Origin: Synergistaceae bacterium
GTDB taxonomy: Bacteria > Synergistota > Synergistia > Synergistales > Aminobacteriaceae
Assembly: GCA_031273365.1 (NCBI GenBank)
Contig: JAISSA010000177.1
Location: forward strand, 1-13,158
Direction: 5' to 3'
DNA: 13,158 bases
The position numbers and the translations under genes are program-made. The notes beneath the pieces are model-generated. The model did no database searches. It was not told the DNA's origin and saw only the letters and a program-made list of their open reading frames with translations. Positions within the stretch are counted from its first letter, which is position 1. The number at the start of each line of letters is the position of its first letter. Below, in pieces: positions 13,068 through 13,158 of this stretch.

Positions 13068-13158
13068 TCAGGCCATACAGCCCGAAGTTAAAGCCGGATC
13101 TCGCAAAGCTCGAAGAAAGATTCCACGAGCGCCGTTGTAGTCCCGGTCTACAACAATA
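13068..13158 (-). CDS. tnpB: C-terminal end of TnpB, IS200/IS605-family RNA-guided nuclease (5' truncated by window edge)
   Basis: The minus-strand frame from the window edge reads IVVDRDYNGARGIFLRAL then RDPALTSGCMA and stops at TGA (13070-13068). D-R-D-x-N-G-A-R-G-I matches the last RuvC motif (RuvC-III) of TnpB, whose Asp is catalytic; this motif follows the zinc-finger CxxC pair, which lies outside the window. TnpB is the transposon-encoded RNA-guided DNA nuclease related to Cas12. Only 29 residues are visible, so whether the gene is intact and whether tnpA accompanies it cannot be judged. It reads toward htpG. Confidence 0.85.
   Translation of the reverse strand, partial: IVVDRDYNGARGIFLRALRDPALTSGCMA

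Noticed and set aside
11220..13091. 623-codon plus-strand open frame opposite htpG
   Set aside because: Antisense shadow of a well-conserved HtpG; no domain seen in its translation.

Overview
The window comes from a GC-rich bacterial chromosome. It reads as an accessory or genome-plasticity stretch interleaved with housekeeping genes. The gene mix is a rubredoxin-fused FMN glutamate synthase, a PepV-like M20 protein, HtpG and a TnpB remnant. This suits an anaerobe such as a Synergistota or clostridial lineage, but nothing here fixes the taxon and I treat it as open.

Left part (1-4141). A 17-residue tail of an unrecognised protein is followed by a short HipA/HipT-type kinase toxin gene (72-1094, +). 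That gene looks more AT-rich than its neighbours and carries a 48-bp GC-rich palindrome in frame inside the ORF. Next, on the minus strand, is an M20/PepV-type peptidase homologue (1142-2494) that has lost most of its metal ligands. Divergent from it is a rubredoxin-glutamate synthase fusion (2699-4141, +).

Centre (4201-10888), the most interesting block. A good sigma70-type promoter (4201-4229) and a strong ribosome binding site precede a membrane-anchored coiled-coil protein (4287-5816). Downstream in the same direction, after two small hairpins, is a 1218-residue protein (5895-9551) with three tandem CbxX/CfqX-type AAA+ modules and an N-terminal region that resembles a fourth, degenerate one. 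Two minus-strand genes converge on it: a 161-residue helical protein of unknown function (10403-10888) and a five-repeat Sel1 protein (9653-10309). I infer that the first two genes form a functional unit, a membrane-tethered AAA+ remodelling machine. The Sel1 and helical proteins are possible accessory partners. I could not match this arrangement to a named system. The convergence point (9541-9651) is filled with short tandem repeats, one of which spans the stop codon of the AAA+ gene.

Right part (10889-13158). htpG (Hsp90 chaperone) lies on the minus strand. Directly upstream of it, in the same direction, is the C-terminal end of a TnpB (IS200/IS605-type RNA-guided nuclease), so the htpG 5' region abuts the right end of an insertion sequence.

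No tRNA, rRNA or CRISPR array was seen. No gene-free stretch exceeds about 300 bases; the largest are 2495-2698, 4142-4286, 9552-9652 and 10889-11030, and their contents are described below.
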